A DNA stretch of 64,000 nucleotides from Excoecaria cochinchinensis (GCA_947683425.1 CANTUQ010000073.1:7536501-7600500); one strand, 5' to 3'; shown: positions 1 to 12,000, counted from the stretch's first letter. Numbers and translations: made by a program. Notes: generated from the sequence alone by a model not told the origin.

Positions 1-1566
1 TGGTTGGAAAGAAATATTACTTATTTTATAATTAGGTAATGAGGTTATGTAATTAAATTAACCGTGAATTAAATAAATTATTATAATGAAGAATTAATAA
101 ATATGATAATTAATTTATGCATGTTAAATTCAATAGTTATTCTTATTGAACAAATGTGTAACTAAATGTGAATTGTGTTATACATGACCTGCTAGAGTCA
201 AGTCAGTGGATAGTTAGGCATGCCTAATAGAGTATTTTAGCTGCAGCCCTTTTGAATGTATTGGATACTGATCAGATCCCCGTATGGTTCCTCACGAACC
301 CTTTTTAAATGTGTTTGAATCCTCGCGATTCCTTTTAATATGTTTGGATCTTGTTTAATGTCCCCCTTTAAATGTTTTGTAAATATTAAATAAAATGATT
401 TTCGATTCATACCCGTAAGGTATCGCTATGCGTCGATTCGTACCCGTAAGGTACCGCCATGTGTCGATTCGTACCCGTAAGGTACCGCCATGCGTACACT
501 CGTTATCCACTATTTAGAGTCAGCAGGTTTTCTATTTGTTTTGCCTGATATAAGTAAAAGAATGTGATATCCAAATGTGTAAAGCTTCAGTTATGTGAAT
601 CAGTTAATTATCCGAACGTGATCATGAATCTCTGAATGGGCTGAATGTGACTCAAGCATGTATTTTGTATGCGATTACCCGTATATACCGTATTTGTGAA
701 TGTGTTTGAATTCGATCAGTTATGCTTATAAGCATGCGAATTAATATGTACAAATACTTTGGCTTGAATTATTGAATTCTATGGTTAAATATGTGAATTG
801 GTATATCTATTATTGTAATGCAACTCATGTGAATTGGCTTTTATTGAGCGCCAAGATATTCTAGTATGATAATTGCATGTTTAAAGGTTTGTGTTTATGC
901 ATGGTGTAGTTCTGACATCGGATACCTCGATAAGTATATGCATGTGGGATTGTAAGTATTTCTGCATGATAATATCTGCATCTTATATGATAGTCTATCT
1001 GCTATGATTATTCGCATATGCCATTTGTGTATGTGACTTGCCTTGGCGACCATTGTGAATGGCCGTCCATCTCACTTGTGTGTTCTCCCCACTAAGCGTT
1101 ATCGCTTAGCACGGGCTCTTTTTCCGTGCAGGTGGCTGGTTAGGTTCTGTTCGAGTCGCGCATCTGCAAGGTCGGCCACGTAGGAGTTAGAAGTTTTGTA
1201 TTTTGTTACCAGCTTATATAATTTGGAGTTTGTATTTCAGTAACATTTTGTATATGTATATATATAAAGATCTTGATGTAATATTTGGGCTATGTAAGTG
1301 TTTTCAAGTATTGACATTTTAGATTAGTTTTTGTACCTTTTCTGCCTAATGAATGCTTCCGCTGTAATAATGCATGTTTGTATGAGAGTATGCCTCCGCT
1401 TAGTGCTTGTGTGTGTATGCGAGATAATGCATGATCAACTTGTGCCCTCAAAAGTTTTTAATTCCCTCGTATTTCTGTATGCTTATGATGTGTGAATGTA
1501 TGCTTCGCTCCGAGTAGCGCAACCGCCGGCGCCCTTTCAACGGGGGTGTCGAATGGGGGTGTTACA
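1..1566 (+). mobile_element. 3' portion of an LTR, probably Ty3/gypsy Del/Tekay-type
   Basis: The stretch has no coding capacity and ends in gggtgttaca, the terminal signature of LTRs that begin TGTAACACC. The sequence directly after it (from 1567) is homologous to the inside of the MULE terminal repeat at 21411-21500, so 1566 is an insertion boundary. The GC-richer block near 1085-1180, with the short inverted repeat ctaagcg/cgcttag, looks like the R/U5 part of a long LTR. The 5' end lies outside the window, so it cannot be told whether this is a solo LTR or the 3' LTR of a full element. The superfamily call rests on general LTR style, not on protein, and is the weakest part. Confidence 0.6.
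402..494. repeat. 31-bp tandem repeat, three copies, inside the LTR
   Basis: Three consecutive units start near 402, 433 and 464. Each contains a core of the form tcgattcgtacccgtaaggt followed by accgccatg. The second and third units are almost identical and the first differs at a few positions. Function unknown; it probably lies in the U3 or R region of the LTR. Confidence 0.85.
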
Positions 1567-1659
1567 ACAATTCTATTAATAACTAACGGAATTGCTGACT
1601 TAGCATTAAAGTAGATCCCGTCTATGCCAAATAGAATGCGAACTCAACCTTATTCATCT
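1567..1659 (+). repeat. MULE left terminal inverted repeat (inner part)
   Basis: This segment aligns with the reverse complement of about 21411-21500. Shared landmarks in order are the imperfect ctatta..taactaac block, ctgact(t/g)agcattaaa, tatgccaaatag, and aactcaaccttattcatc. The match continues on the right-hand copy for another ~120 bp that has no counterpart here, showing that the left TIR is truncated by the LTR insertion. Confidence 0.85.
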
Positions 1660-1721
1660 TAAATACAATATCCTCATTTATAAAGCCCAAAATTCATGTG
1701 TAATAGTAATATAGAGAGTAG

Positions 1722-2018
1722 AACGATGTCGTCTTCTTCATCTTTAAAGGGAATGTAATTGTTCGATGCCCCTGTGGATTACGTGTTGTGATAAAGACAT
1801 TGCGAACAAAAGAGCATCCATTCAAACCATTTTATGGATGTTCTAGATATGGCACCATTGGATGTTGTGATTATTTCAGATGGGTGGATTCAACTGAACA
1901 ATCGACTGGTGACAGTCAAAGCAGAGATCTGTTGCAGAATAGAAGGGGCAAAAACAATAATCTTGAAATTGAAAACATTATTCTTTATAGGGAGAATGAA
2001 GTACTGATCAGAGAATGA
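1722..2018 (+). pseudogene. GRF-type zinc-finger protein gene carried by the MULE, frameshifted at its start
   Basis: The open frame encodes a short GRF zinc finger: a CPCG motif at 1767-1778, then a block ending in the cysteines of FYGCSRYGTIGCCDYFRW, followed by an acidic and polar tail. GRF fingers (C-x-C...C...C) bind nucleic acid in other proteins. Short plant proteins of this type often begin Met-Ser-Ser-Ser and are commonly found near MULE sequences. Here the likely start, atgtcgtcttcttca at 1726, is one frame off and hits a stop at about 1756. The finger frame itself has no in-frame ATG upstream. So it is either a pseudogene or starts by a non-obvious route. It lies opposite to and downstream of the transposase. 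Confidence 0.65.
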
Positions 2019-2459
2019 AGTACTGAACAGTTGCTATTGTCTGATGTATTCTCTTCATGAAATTGATATTTGCAATTTAATGGTGATGGATGTTTAGAGG
2101 TTATAATGTAGCAACTATTGTAGGATTGATTTTTTTTTTTTAAAGCTGATATGCTTAATGGAATGTGATATCCTGTACTTAAATCCTCTATTTTGTTATG
2201 AAATCACTATTATGAAATATCCTATACCTGAAATTGCATTTACCATGTACAATAAAGATAGAGGGAATTCCAATGAGATTATATAATGATAAAAATACAA
2301 AAATATGTTCAAAATATATATACTAATATGCATGCCTATGTTGTTACACAGGGTATGCATAATCAGCTACTTTACAAAACAAATATATCTTTTTAGATCA
2401 GCTGATACAAAAAGTATCATCTATGATGTAGCACACATCAAAGACACCAAAAATATCAT

Positions 2460-5422
2460 CTATCTAAAGCAGCTGCTTATCAATCTTTTTTTTCCTTTCT
2501 GCTGTAATCTAGAGCTTCTCCTGGTTTCCATGGATGGCTGGCTTGCTAATTTTCTCCTTGGTTTTTGTGGTTGGCTGGAACCTGGTGTTTGTTTTCTTGG
2601 GCTGAAACCCTTGCTTGAAATCACTTGAATTTTGCTCCATCTTTTACCATATGGTGGGGTGATGAAATCTGACAAAAATGCAGCATTATGTTCACGCTTA
2701 AAATAATCTTTACCATCAAAAGCAATTTATATTGACCATCTATTCCCTCTTGACCAACATCATTGGGCACACCATGTGGTCCAACATTGACATTATCATG
2801 AGTGGATGCCTAGCATAAAAAGCATATATTATTTCTTTAGATAAAGCTAAACCATTACCTCTAAAAATTTAAAGGTAGAGGATGAATTTACCTGTGTTGC
2901 AAAGGCCTCATTGTCATTTTTAAATTTCTTTTTCTTTTTCCTTTGTGTAGTAGGTTTCTTTTGCCCTTCTAATTTGCATGTTTTGATGTTATGGCTTGAT
3001 TTTCCACATTTTTTGCATTTTATAACAAGTCCATGTCTGCCTAACTTATAAGGATTCTTTAGCTCATCTTGATCTCTAATCCTTCTTTCTTGGGTCTTCC
3101 TGGTTGTTTCTTCTCAACTGGAGGCAGTGGCTATTCATACTCAATTAGTAGCCATAAATCTTGTCCATTCATAGGGTTTATAGTGTGAGAATACACCTTC
3201 ATATATGTGCTTCTATAGAAATATGGATGAACAAATTCTTCTAGTATTTTCTTCAAGTAGCTAATTGCTGACACTGCATGTGCACAGGGAATTCCTCCAA
3301 TATCCCACTTATAGCAAGAGCAAGTTTTTAAACCCAAGTCAACAACAAATGCCTTCTTGCCCCATTCCACCTTAAATTTCTCTTCGCTATTCCACTTGAG
3401 AGTCCAAAATCAGGAAATCGTTTTTATTCCTTATAATTTTTTCTATGCTTTTGGAGTGAATGGCCTAGGATAAGTCTCCATTAACTTTTTATTTTATGGG
3501 ATCAGCCCTATCATGTATGTTGCAATGCCTTCAAGCATGGTTAAGATTGGCTGGTCTCTCAAAGGTAAGATGGCATTATTGAATGACTCTGAAATATTAT
3601 TGCAAAGCTTCTCACACTTGGGTCTTGAACTGAATGCATGTATTGCCTAATGGAAATTGCCAATTCTCAGGAGATGATCGTATGCTTTTGGTTCTTTCAA
3701 CTTTTAAATTGAACTCTGCCTCTGTTGTTGACCTTACAGCAGCCTGCATTAGATCTTTCATCAATTTCCTTTTGAATTTTAATTTAAAATTCTAGTACAA
3801 GTGTCTCCAGCAGTAGCTATGGTCTTCAGGGTTCATGAGGTCCTGAGTAGCTTCCACAATTCCTGCATGTTCATGAATACATGCAATGTAAACCATCTTC
3901 ATCCATTTGAAAAAAAAAAACCATAAATTCTATATGTTCTGAAATTAGATACCTTCTGTTGATCACTTTTAAAAGTCCAACCATGTTCATGTGCAGATCC
4001 TACATCATTGAGCAAGTTATCCAGAAACTATCTCCATGTTTCTTTTGATTCAATCTCCACTATAGCAACTGCCAAAGGATAAATATAGTCATTTCCATCA
4101 TATGCAAATGCTACCAACGGCTGCACCTGTGTATCACCCTTCAAATGACAACCATCCAGCCCAATTATTAGCCTCAGACTTAGAAACCTTTTCTTAAATT
4201 CCTCTAAGCATATGTACGCTATCTTGAAGACTGATTGTGTATAAATCAACACCCTTTCTGTCTGCATAATAGCAATGTTTCCAGGATTACATATCAAAAC
4301 TTCTTCACAAAAGTTCCACATATGTCCATACTGCTCCTTCAAAGTCCCTTTTATATTTTCAACAGTATATCTCTTAGCTCTATAACATTTCATTATGCTA
4401 ACACCTAATGCAAGGTCAGGTTGCACCTTCTTACAAAAAATATTGCTTCCCCACTCAGGATTTACCCTTATACCTTCATATATTTGTCGGACAACCATTT
4501 TGAACTTGCATGTTTGTTATGAAACACCCTACTGCATGTGTGTTCATTTTTACATATTCTGATTTGGAAAGTGAACTCATTTCTGACTTTCGAAGCATAT
4601 AAATACCATGGACAACTCTCACTACATTTTACTTGAATTTTTTGTTGATTAGATTTTGAAAATTTCAATCCATATTCCCCTTCCATAGCATATTCTGCCA
4701 ATATATTCTTCAAATTTTTCCTATCCCCAAATCTAAGGTCAACTTTGAAATTTGGATTCATCATGTCAATGTCTCTATTAAATTCAGGAAATCTTCTTTC
4801 ATAATCATCATCTAAATCCACTTCTTGGAATTCATCATCAATTTCATCTATGTCAAGCATACTCTTACCCTTCTATTTTCCTTACCCTTAGCACTCTCTT
4901 TTTCCCTACTGTTCCTATTACTAGGTTCACCATCCCTCATATCATGATGCACAATATTGGAGTATGTACACCCTATTTCTTCTTCACTATCCACAGACAC
5001 AAATGACATGTTATCATCCCCATTGTCTTCTCCATTAGCTTTATTATTATAAAGTGCACTAAAAGATTTTCCTCTAAGTCATAGTTATCTAATTTATCCA
5101 TTAAAGGCACTTGAGACTCAGCATCATGCTCACTACCCTGCTGCCTACCCTCCACCCTACCTTGCTGCCTACTTCGCTCCTAAACCAATTCATCGCAATT
5201 ATCAAATGGTTGGGGCATATAACCAGATGATTTCGAAGTTAACATATTTTCATTACACTTATGTTCAACATAAACATGCACACTATTTCTGCCACCTAAT
5301 GCATTTATTAATTCCAATATGTCTGCATCTGCGAAAAATGTATACAAGCCATCCCTTATCTTTATATCAGGCAGCCTACAATAACACTTCTTAAAATCTA
5401 AAACACCACATTTTGCCAGCAA
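2460..5422 (-). pseudogene. MuDR-family transposase pseudogene
   Basis: Reading right to left, fragments appear in the usual MuDR order. An N-terminal PB1-like segment lies at 5422-5180 (with VHVYVEH), then an acidic linker, then the MuDR DNA-binding domain at 4860-4468 with its cysteine and histidine residues. The start of the DDE transposase domain follows at 4498-4028 (LDGCHLKG and the DGN...PLA block), then a degraded region, then a SWIM zinc finger at 3370-3131 (CSC...CAH). A basic tail with GRPKK (about 3100) and a Ser/Arg-rich C terminus at 2675-2460 complete it. There are frame changes near 4480 and 4027 and several stops at 4000-3400, so no functional enzyme is made. It would have cut and pasted the element through its TIRs. 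Confidence 0.85.
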
Positions 5423-5483
5423 GTCATCTTCTTTTAAAGGAGAAAACCTATCAATATCTATGTTGTCAAAAGTCTCAACCTCA

Positions 5484-5503
5484 CCCCCCCCCCCCCCCCC
5501 CCC
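5484..5503. repeat. 20-bp homopolymeric C tract
   Basis: An uninterrupted run of 20 C lies in the 5' part of the MULE transposase region. Length may be uncertain in the assembly. No function is inferred. Confidence 0.9.
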
Positions 5504-5821
5504 ACCATGTATTTATCTTTTGGTTCCCCCACAAACTGACCAATATAATGTAAGAAAATGGTGATATAGCCTTCTGTCATTTTACCTTTTCCCTAAACAT
5601 CAGACACAAATAACAAGCAAATAAATAAATAAATTTCACTTTTTAGTCAAAATCTCCATTAGCAATTTTATATACTACGCAGTAGTCCCCCTCAAAACCC
5701 ATAATCAAAATACCCACATACACTGTCGACTATAAAAATATCAAAATCATAGAAAATGACCCATTCATTCATTTTATATTCAAAACCCTCACTTTTATCT
5801 ACCCTACCCACAAACAAATGC

Positions 5822-5826
5822 GTGGT
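5822..5826. repeat. Target-site duplication gtggt (left) of Tat-A
   Basis: gtggt immediately precedes the LTR start tgtaagcacc and recurs at 21110-21114 directly after the second LTR. A 5-bp duplication is expected for a Ty3/gypsy integrase. Confidence 0.95.
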
Positions 5827-6017
5827 TGTAAGCACCGTGTCCCGGAGCGGTCCGGATCAGAGGTTACCCTATGATGAAGTCAAGGTTCAGGCCTGTACGA
5901 GAGGCTGAATTTGGAGGTTTTAGTCCCGCATTCCATGAGAAATGAGGTTTTTCTACACTTCCTGGGCAGAGGGGGAGAAAACGGAAGTTTTTCAAGTCAA
6001 AAAGGCTTTTTGTCCTC

Positions 6018-6232
6018 CACAGACGGCCAGCCCATCTGTGGAGGTAGCCCGTCGCTTCGAGTCACCGACGGCTCAGGGTATTTTCCGACGCCCGTCGGAA
6101 AGTCACCGCCCCTGTCAGGAGCCGCCTGGTTTCCCGGAGCACGCAACCGTTCCGACGCCCGTCGGTGGATGTGGCAGGGCCGTCGGAAGTGTCCTTGTGT
6201 CAGTAGGATTCTTTCGACGCCCGTCGGTCGTG
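6018..6232. promoter_or_regulatory. CpG-rich palindrome cluster upstream of the LTR TATA box (Tat-A 5' LTR)
   Basis: Repeated units built from gacgg...ccgtc, of which ccgacgcccgtcgg is the most complete, have arms ccgacg and cgtcgg around a 2-base centre. Several complete or half copies occur in ~215 bp in otherwise AT-rich surroundings. The cluster lies immediately upstream of tatataagg, a typical place for transcription-factor sites. The same cluster occurs at 19280-19490 and, altered, at 14785-15030. Confidence 0.75.
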
Positions 6233-6238
6233 TCTGGC

Positions 6239-6245
6239 TATATAA
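6239..6245 (+). promoter_or_regulatory. TATA box of the Tat-A 5' LTR
   Basis: tatataa in the context ggctatataaggtcc, directly downstream of the palindrome cluster. The equivalent in the 3' LTR is at 19502-19508. The internal accessory-gene promoter at 15011 has the same ctatataagg core. Confidence 0.75.
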
Positions 6246-6739
6246 GGTCCGGATTTTCATTTGAAAATGGTTGGAAAAATTTTCAGAAGAGAAAACTCTG
6301 CCAAAATTCGAGCATGTTTTCTCTCTCTTCCAAAAACACTTTTTTCTAAAGAACTTTATTGAATCAAGGATCAAATCAATCAAAGGAACTAAAAGCTAAT
6401 TAGTTTTCTTTAGATTTTGACTCCAAAATCGACTTTCTGAAGGATTGGAGGTGAAATAGCTCATTTTCTCTCTCTAATCTTTCATTCTCTGTTTCTCGTG
6501 GAACGCGCGGGGATCTAACTGACACCAAAATCTTACTCGAAGCGACTATCTGAGGGTAAATATTCCGTATTCTCTCTCCATTTTCACCTCATATTTATTT
6601 ATTTATTTATTTATCCATTCTGTGAAATTTTTGAATACCTGTCATTACTTTTCTTCATTTTGACTCCCTCATCTCCCTTTTTTGGATAAAACTTGCTTTT
6701 TGATCTTGAAAGGCCCTTTTTTCCTTTCTGTTTTCCGGA

Positions 6740-6885
6740 GACAGAGGTGACCGACGGGTCATCTTCATGACCGACGCTCGTCGGTCACCCACCTACAGAC
6801 GCCCATTCTTGAGTGACAAACGGGCATATCGAATAACCAAACCGACGCCCGTCAGTCAACCAGGAAAGGCCGTCGGTGGGTTCTG
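6740..6885. repeat. Second palindrome cluster in the Tat-A 5' LTR, downstream of the TATA box
   Basis: A further group of gaccgacg/cgtcggtc units lies about 500 bp downstream of the TATA box, probably in transcribed leader. It is present at 20020-20152 in the 3' LTR, where two copies are the intact form (cgacgcccgtcggt) and the 5' LTR copy has single transitions. Confidence 0.75.
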
Positions 6886-7838
6886 CCTCCATTTTTTTGA
6901 TCATTTTTTATCTCTATTCAGTCTCTTTGATTTCGTATGTGTTAATTTTATGTATATTAACATCTCTTAACTTTCTGTGAGTGTATATTGGTCCTCTTGG
7001 ATAATTCCGAGCTTGAGCGGCTGCCTACCATGCGTGGGAGATTTCGTCCGGTTTAGTTTTCTTAAACCTCTTGATTTATTTCTCTCGCCTATTCATTCAT
7101 TGATTAATTTATGTATATGAATAAGCTCTTTTATCCCGTTGAATGTAGAAATAGACCAACGATTTGTACTTAAATAAAATGAGTTTTGTATAAAATGCAA
7201 AAGGGTCCAACGCCCTATTTTCATCCAATAAAGATCATCACATATTAAATATCCCATTTTTGATAATGATGCATGCGAGGACCAAAGTCCTCAAAATAAA
7301 CAATGCCCCGATTTGTGTATGAATCGCACGTTTATAAAGGGAGTTGTATTCCGCTCCTTGTATTATTGTAATTTATCGCTTTTGATATTTATTCTGCTCA
7401 TTTACTGCTTTCCGAATGTGAATAAATGCGCCTTTTAATCAACCGCATAGTGTGGAGAGAGAGCGAACTAATGACATTAAAATTTAATCATAAACTAATT
7501 GAGGTAGAAATAGATGAGAAATCCCGGACCCAGCTCTGGTCTTTGGGCTCGAGAGGTTAGAGGTTATCCTCCAAAATACTTCTTGGGTCACGAGACTTTA
7601 GCGCTAATCCTAGGCCTCATGGCTCAACATGGATAAAATGCGCAAGTCTTAGGCTCTCCGAGGCGAGAGAAACTTTCCCAATGTTCTATTGGGTGGCGAC
7701 TCCATGATACCTCCTTGTTGCCCAACATAGACGCACTTGCGATTTATTTGCAAGATGCCAACGGACCCGCAAATGCCCCGGTCGCCCACGTGCGGGCGGT
7801 CGAACGGGCGGCGCATCGGGATCCGGCGCGCGTCACAG

Positions 7839-7857
7839 TGGCGACTCCACTGGGGAC
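7839..7857 (+). promoter_or_regulatory. Primer binding site of Tat-A (tRNA-Arg type)
   Basis: tggcgactccactggggac begins two bases after the LTR end. Its reverse complement ends gtggagtcgcca, which I recognise as the 3' end of a plant tRNA-Arg plus CCA, the primer reported for Tat/Ogre elements. The identical site is at 45196-45214 in Tat-E. Confidence 0.85.
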
Positions 7858-8753
7858 GTTTATGGTTCGAGATTTCGATTTGAAAATACCTCTTTTAACA
7901 TTTATGATTAAAATTTAATTCATAAATTCGCTTTCTCTCAAATTTGCATTTGCATATCATTGGAGCTTTAGAGTACGCTAGTTTGGTCCCTCTTCTAGCC
8001 CCGGTGCGTTCCTGAAGCACCTGCTCATTTTCACTCAATTTGGGGAAGTGTTAAGGATAATCACCAGCCCAAGCCACGTACCTCAATAGTATATCAAAAT
8101 GGTGACCCGATCAGTCGCTATGCTCGTGATGAGCTAGACCCGTCGGCAGGGATCATGCTTGGGTAGCCTCAAAGAAACATCTCCCTTGTCCAAAGCTCAT
8201 ATAATGGCTGTAGTCACTTTCCACAGGTAAAATGAACCGTAATCTCATGCTTGCTGTATGGATCCTCACGTATTGGATGAATCCAAATATCTCGCTCGGT
8301 AACCTAGCCAAAGGCTATCATGCCCCGGTAGGGCTATGTCGAAATTTATGGACCGTCCGAATACGTGACGATCATTATCCATCCGCTTGTACACTAGCAT
8401 AGGAGTGTTATGCTGCCGGTTTTCCGCCGCGCACCATACGCGTCCATTGGGTCCCTCGTTGACCCTTGGGCTAATCCCACCTAGGAAAGAGACTGCACGA
8501 CCACGTGTGTGGGAGAAACAAGGGTGGAAGGACCAACTTGCTTGCTTGTGCTCTGTAAATATTGCATATCACAATCATGCATTATACCTACATTTCATGC
8601 ATCATTCTAACTTTTGTCCCTGCAGCCATCATAGATCTGCCCAGGTGGACTAGATCACCAACCGGGCGACTGATCCGAGTTCCTACTCCTGAGCTGTCAG
8701 ATAGAGAGGGTCTACCGGAGATTTTATCAGAAATCAGTTGTACAGTATCTCAG
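7858..8753 (+). other. Tat-A untranslated leader, conserved with Tat-E
   Basis: No credible long gene here. A block around 8040-8350 (cagcccaagcc..., a short frame starting atggtgacccgatcagtcgc, gagctagaccc, ccatgcttggg-like text, and a gtgttatgctgccg stretch at about 8405) recurs in Tat-E at about 45410-45880 although Tat-E pol has decayed badly. Conservation of an untranslated leader is compatible with a packaging or translation-control role. Near 8623 the text tgcagccatcatag, also present at 46102 in Tat-E as ttcagccatcatag, resembles a splice acceptor. Confidence 0.55.
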
Positions 8754-9045
8754 ATGGCAAACTCGCCTAGGGGGGAAGATGCCACCAGGGCCATGATTGC
8801 GGAAGAAGTGGGCCGCCGTTTTGAGGAATTCGAGGGCAGAATGATGAATATGTTGACCGCCTTGGCACAGCAGAACGCTCAGCCGAATGCTCCACAGAAC
8901 CCTCCTCCTCCTCCCATGAGACAGAATGAGCCTGAAGAAGAAAGGGTTGAAAGGCGAGAGGAGCCCGTTAGGCCGCCGCTGAGAAGAAGGCCAGTGCTAA
9001 GAATTGATGACGATAGAGATATCGAGGATGAAGAAGATGCACTAT
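8754..9045 (+). pseudogene. Tat-A gag, N-terminal fragment
   Basis: Starting at the ATG at 8754 (MANSPRGEDATRAMIAEEVG), the frame encodes a helical segment, a Pro/Gln-rich stretch and a basic/acidic tail. Tat-E has the matching N terminus (DATRAMIAEKVGKRFEKFEA) at about 46240. The usual capsid, the zinc-knuckle-like nucleocapsid and the protease that should follow are missing. Around 9040 the sequence passes directly into the G-patch-like segment of pol in another frame. The open frame extends upstream to 8562, but the 8754 start is favoured by its match with Tat-E. Confidence 0.7.
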
Positions 9046-12000
9046 CTTCCCGGGGCTGGATTGGGCAGAAGCTCCCAAGGGCTGCAGACCGCGATCACCA
9101 CTCGAGGGCAGAAGAACCGGAAAGGTCTGGGGTATAGAGGTGGCTTCGGCAAGAAGAGGTTGACAGACAAGATCGCCCACATTTCAGAGAGCTTTGTGCC
9201 AGCATCCTCAGTTTGTGCTTATACTGGTGAAGATGAACCACAATGGGTAGATGGGAGGATTGTCCCTGGCTTCGAAATCTTTAATGATGTATATGACTGG
9301 CACGTCAGGTTTGTCAAGACCGCTGAAGACTTTTGGGACGAGGAGGTCATGACTCAGGGTATCACTTGGGACAAGTGCGAGCTTGAGGAGGTCGTTACTG
9401 AGAAGATGATAGCTGCCAGGCTAAAAGGAAAAGAGAAGATAGCAAATTTAGAGCTAAAAATGGAGGATTTGAAGATTTCTTCCGACGCGCCTGAAGGGCC
9501 TCTGCTAAACCAAAAGGTTAGTAAGCAAGCTGCGACAGCATCAACCTCGGGAGCGGCAGAAGAAGACTCTAGCATAGATTGTCTTTTTATTCCAGAACTC
9601 TTTTATGATGTGAATGATAACTATAATATTATCAATAAGATGAACAATTTCACTTATTTGTGCGATGTTTCTAATGATTTCAACATGCATGAACATGATC
9701 ATATTCCATCAATTTTTGACATTGACTCTACTGGCACAACGCCTTTTAATCTTGGAACCTCGGAAAATCCGAGAGAAATTCTAATAGCATCAAACATAAC
9801 TCCTGAGGAGAGAAAAAATTTTGAGAGAATAATAAGAAAACATGAAAAAGTCTTTGCCTGGACCTACGAGGACATGCCGGGGATTGACCGAGCCGTGGCG
9901 GAGCATGCCATCCCGACTTACCCAGATTGTAAGCCTGTGAAGCAGAAGTTGAGAAGGCTAAGACCAGAATGGGCTGACAAGGTTAAGGAGGAAATTCGAC
10001 AGCAGGTTGAAGCTAAGTTCCTTGTGGAAGTCCAGTATCCTACATGGCTGGCAAATGTGGTTCCTGTGGCAAAGAAGAATGGAAAGGTCAGGGTGTGTGT
10101 GGATTATCGAGATCTTAACAAAGCCTGCCCTAAAGATGATTTTCCACTACCCCATATTGATGTATTGATAGACAGTGCTGCCAATTGCGCGATGTACAGT
10201 TTTGGGGACGGATATGTGGGCTACAACCAGATCCTGAACAAGATAGCTGACCGGGTTAAAACTGCCTTTATCACGGATTGGGGTACCTATGCCTATCGGG
10301 TCATGCCTTTCGGCCTGAAGAATGCAGGGGCCACATACCAGAGGATGGCAACCAAGATCTTAAGCGACCTGATTCACAAAGAAGTGGAGGTGTATGTCGA
10401 TAATATGATGGTCAAATCAGCCACCCGAGAGGGACACTTTGAAGCTCTAGAGAAGTTCTTCACCAGGATCGACAAGTATAATCTGCGACTTAATCCCAAG
10501 AAGTGCATTTTCGGGGTGACTTCAGGAAAGCTGTTGGGACATGTCGTCAGTCAGAGGGGGATAGAAATTGACCCCGATAAGGTGAAAGCTATCAGAGAGA
10601 TGCCTGTGCCACAAAAGGAGAAAGATGTAAGGAGTTTCCTGGGCAAGCTGCAGTATGTCAGCCGGTTTATTGCCAAGCTCACTTCGATATGCGAACCTAT
10701 TTTCAAGCTGCTTAGAAAGAATCAGCCCGTAGTCTGGAATGAAGACTGCCAAAGAGCCTTTGATAATATCAGGGAGTATCTGTTAAATCCGCCAGTACTG
10801 AGGCCTCCGCAACCTGTTAAACCGCTTATTCTATACCTGGCAGTAGAAGACGGTTCAGTGGGCGCCATGATGGCTCAAGAGGATGAATTTGGGGTGGAGT
10901 TTGCGATTTATTACCTCAGCAAGAAGTTCCTCGCTTATGAAATAAAATATGCTGAAGTGGAGAAGATCTGCCTTGCAGTGATTTGGGCATCAAAGAAGCT
11001 GAGACATTACTTCCACTCATACAAGGTTCAGGCAGTGGCCAAGCAGAATCCTTTAAGGTATTTGCAGGAGGCACCATCTTTGCTTGGAAAGATGGGGAGG
11101 TGGCTGCTCTTGCTACAAGAGTTTGATGTGCACAAGACTATTAAGGGGCGAGCTGTAGCCGAATTTCTTGCTGAGCATCCTATCCAAGGGGACACCCCCG
11201 AATTTACCTTTCCTGACGAGAGCATAGGCACGATTTCTGTTCAAGGATGGCAGTTGCATTTTGACGGGGCAGTAAACAACAAAGGAGCCGGAGTCGAAAT
11301 CATCCTGACAACCCCAGATAATGAGAAGCTTCCTCTTGCTAAGAAACTGAGATACAAGGCGACCAACAATGAAGCTGAGTATGAAGCGTGCACCTTCGGG
11401 TTAGAAGCTTTGGCTGTGTTGGGGGCAAGAAACGTAGAGGTATTTGGTGACTCGTCCTTGGTAATAAACCAGATCCGAGGTGAGTGGGCTGTTAAAAAAG
11501 AACGACTGGTCCCCTATGTTCAATATCTTAAAGGGATGTGTGGGCAGTTTGAGACTTGCGCTTTCCACTTTGTGCCCAGAGATGAGAACCGTCTGGCTGA
11601 TGTGTTGGCAACCTTAGTGTCAATGTGGGATAATCCTGAAGGAGTGGCCATGAAACCGGTGCTAATTTTGAGCTCTGATAGGCCTAGTTTTGAAACCGAG
11701 CCAGTGATGGAGGTAGAGGCATCAGATGGGAAGCCATGGTACTTTGATATCATGAATTACTTGGAAAGCGATAGATTTCCAGAAGAAGCCACTGGAAAAG
11801 ACCAGAGGATGATACGTAAGTTATCTACTCAGTTCATATCCTTGGAAGGGGTGCTGTACAAAAGACGGTCAGATGGAATTCAGCTCAGGTGCTTGAATGA
11901 AAGAGAAGCGCGCAAGATAATGGAGGAAACCCATGCAGGGGTCTGCGGGGCCCACATGAATGGTTTGACCTTGGCCAAGAAGATCATGAGGCAAGGCTTT

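Larger units (their letters stand above)
5827..7837 (+). repeat. Tat-A 5' LTR
   Basis: Starts tgtaagcacc and ends gcgtcaca, 2011 bp, nearly identical to 19087-21109. It contains two clusters of the motif ccgacgcccgtcgg, a TATA box at 6239-6245, and in its last ~160 bp a stretch tggcgactcca (7694-7704) identical to the first 11 bases of the primer binding site. Relative to the 3' LTR it has about 17 extra bases in the first palindrome cluster and lacks about 21 bases just before the TATA box. Confidence 0.95.

Noticed and set aside
5911..6383. Open frames in both strands of the Tat-A LTR (also 19171-19612)
   Set aside because: Three overlapping frames over the GC-rich palindrome cluster of an LTR. 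They follow base composition and are not conserved between the two LTRs because of the indels.
7839..7857. tRNA gene
   Set aside because: Only the 3' end complement of a tRNA is present, at the standard primer-site position next to an LTR.
8387..8653. Small gene in the Tat-A leader
   Set aside because: Not conserved in reading frame with the matching Tat-E leader. The DNA is conserved but the frame is not.
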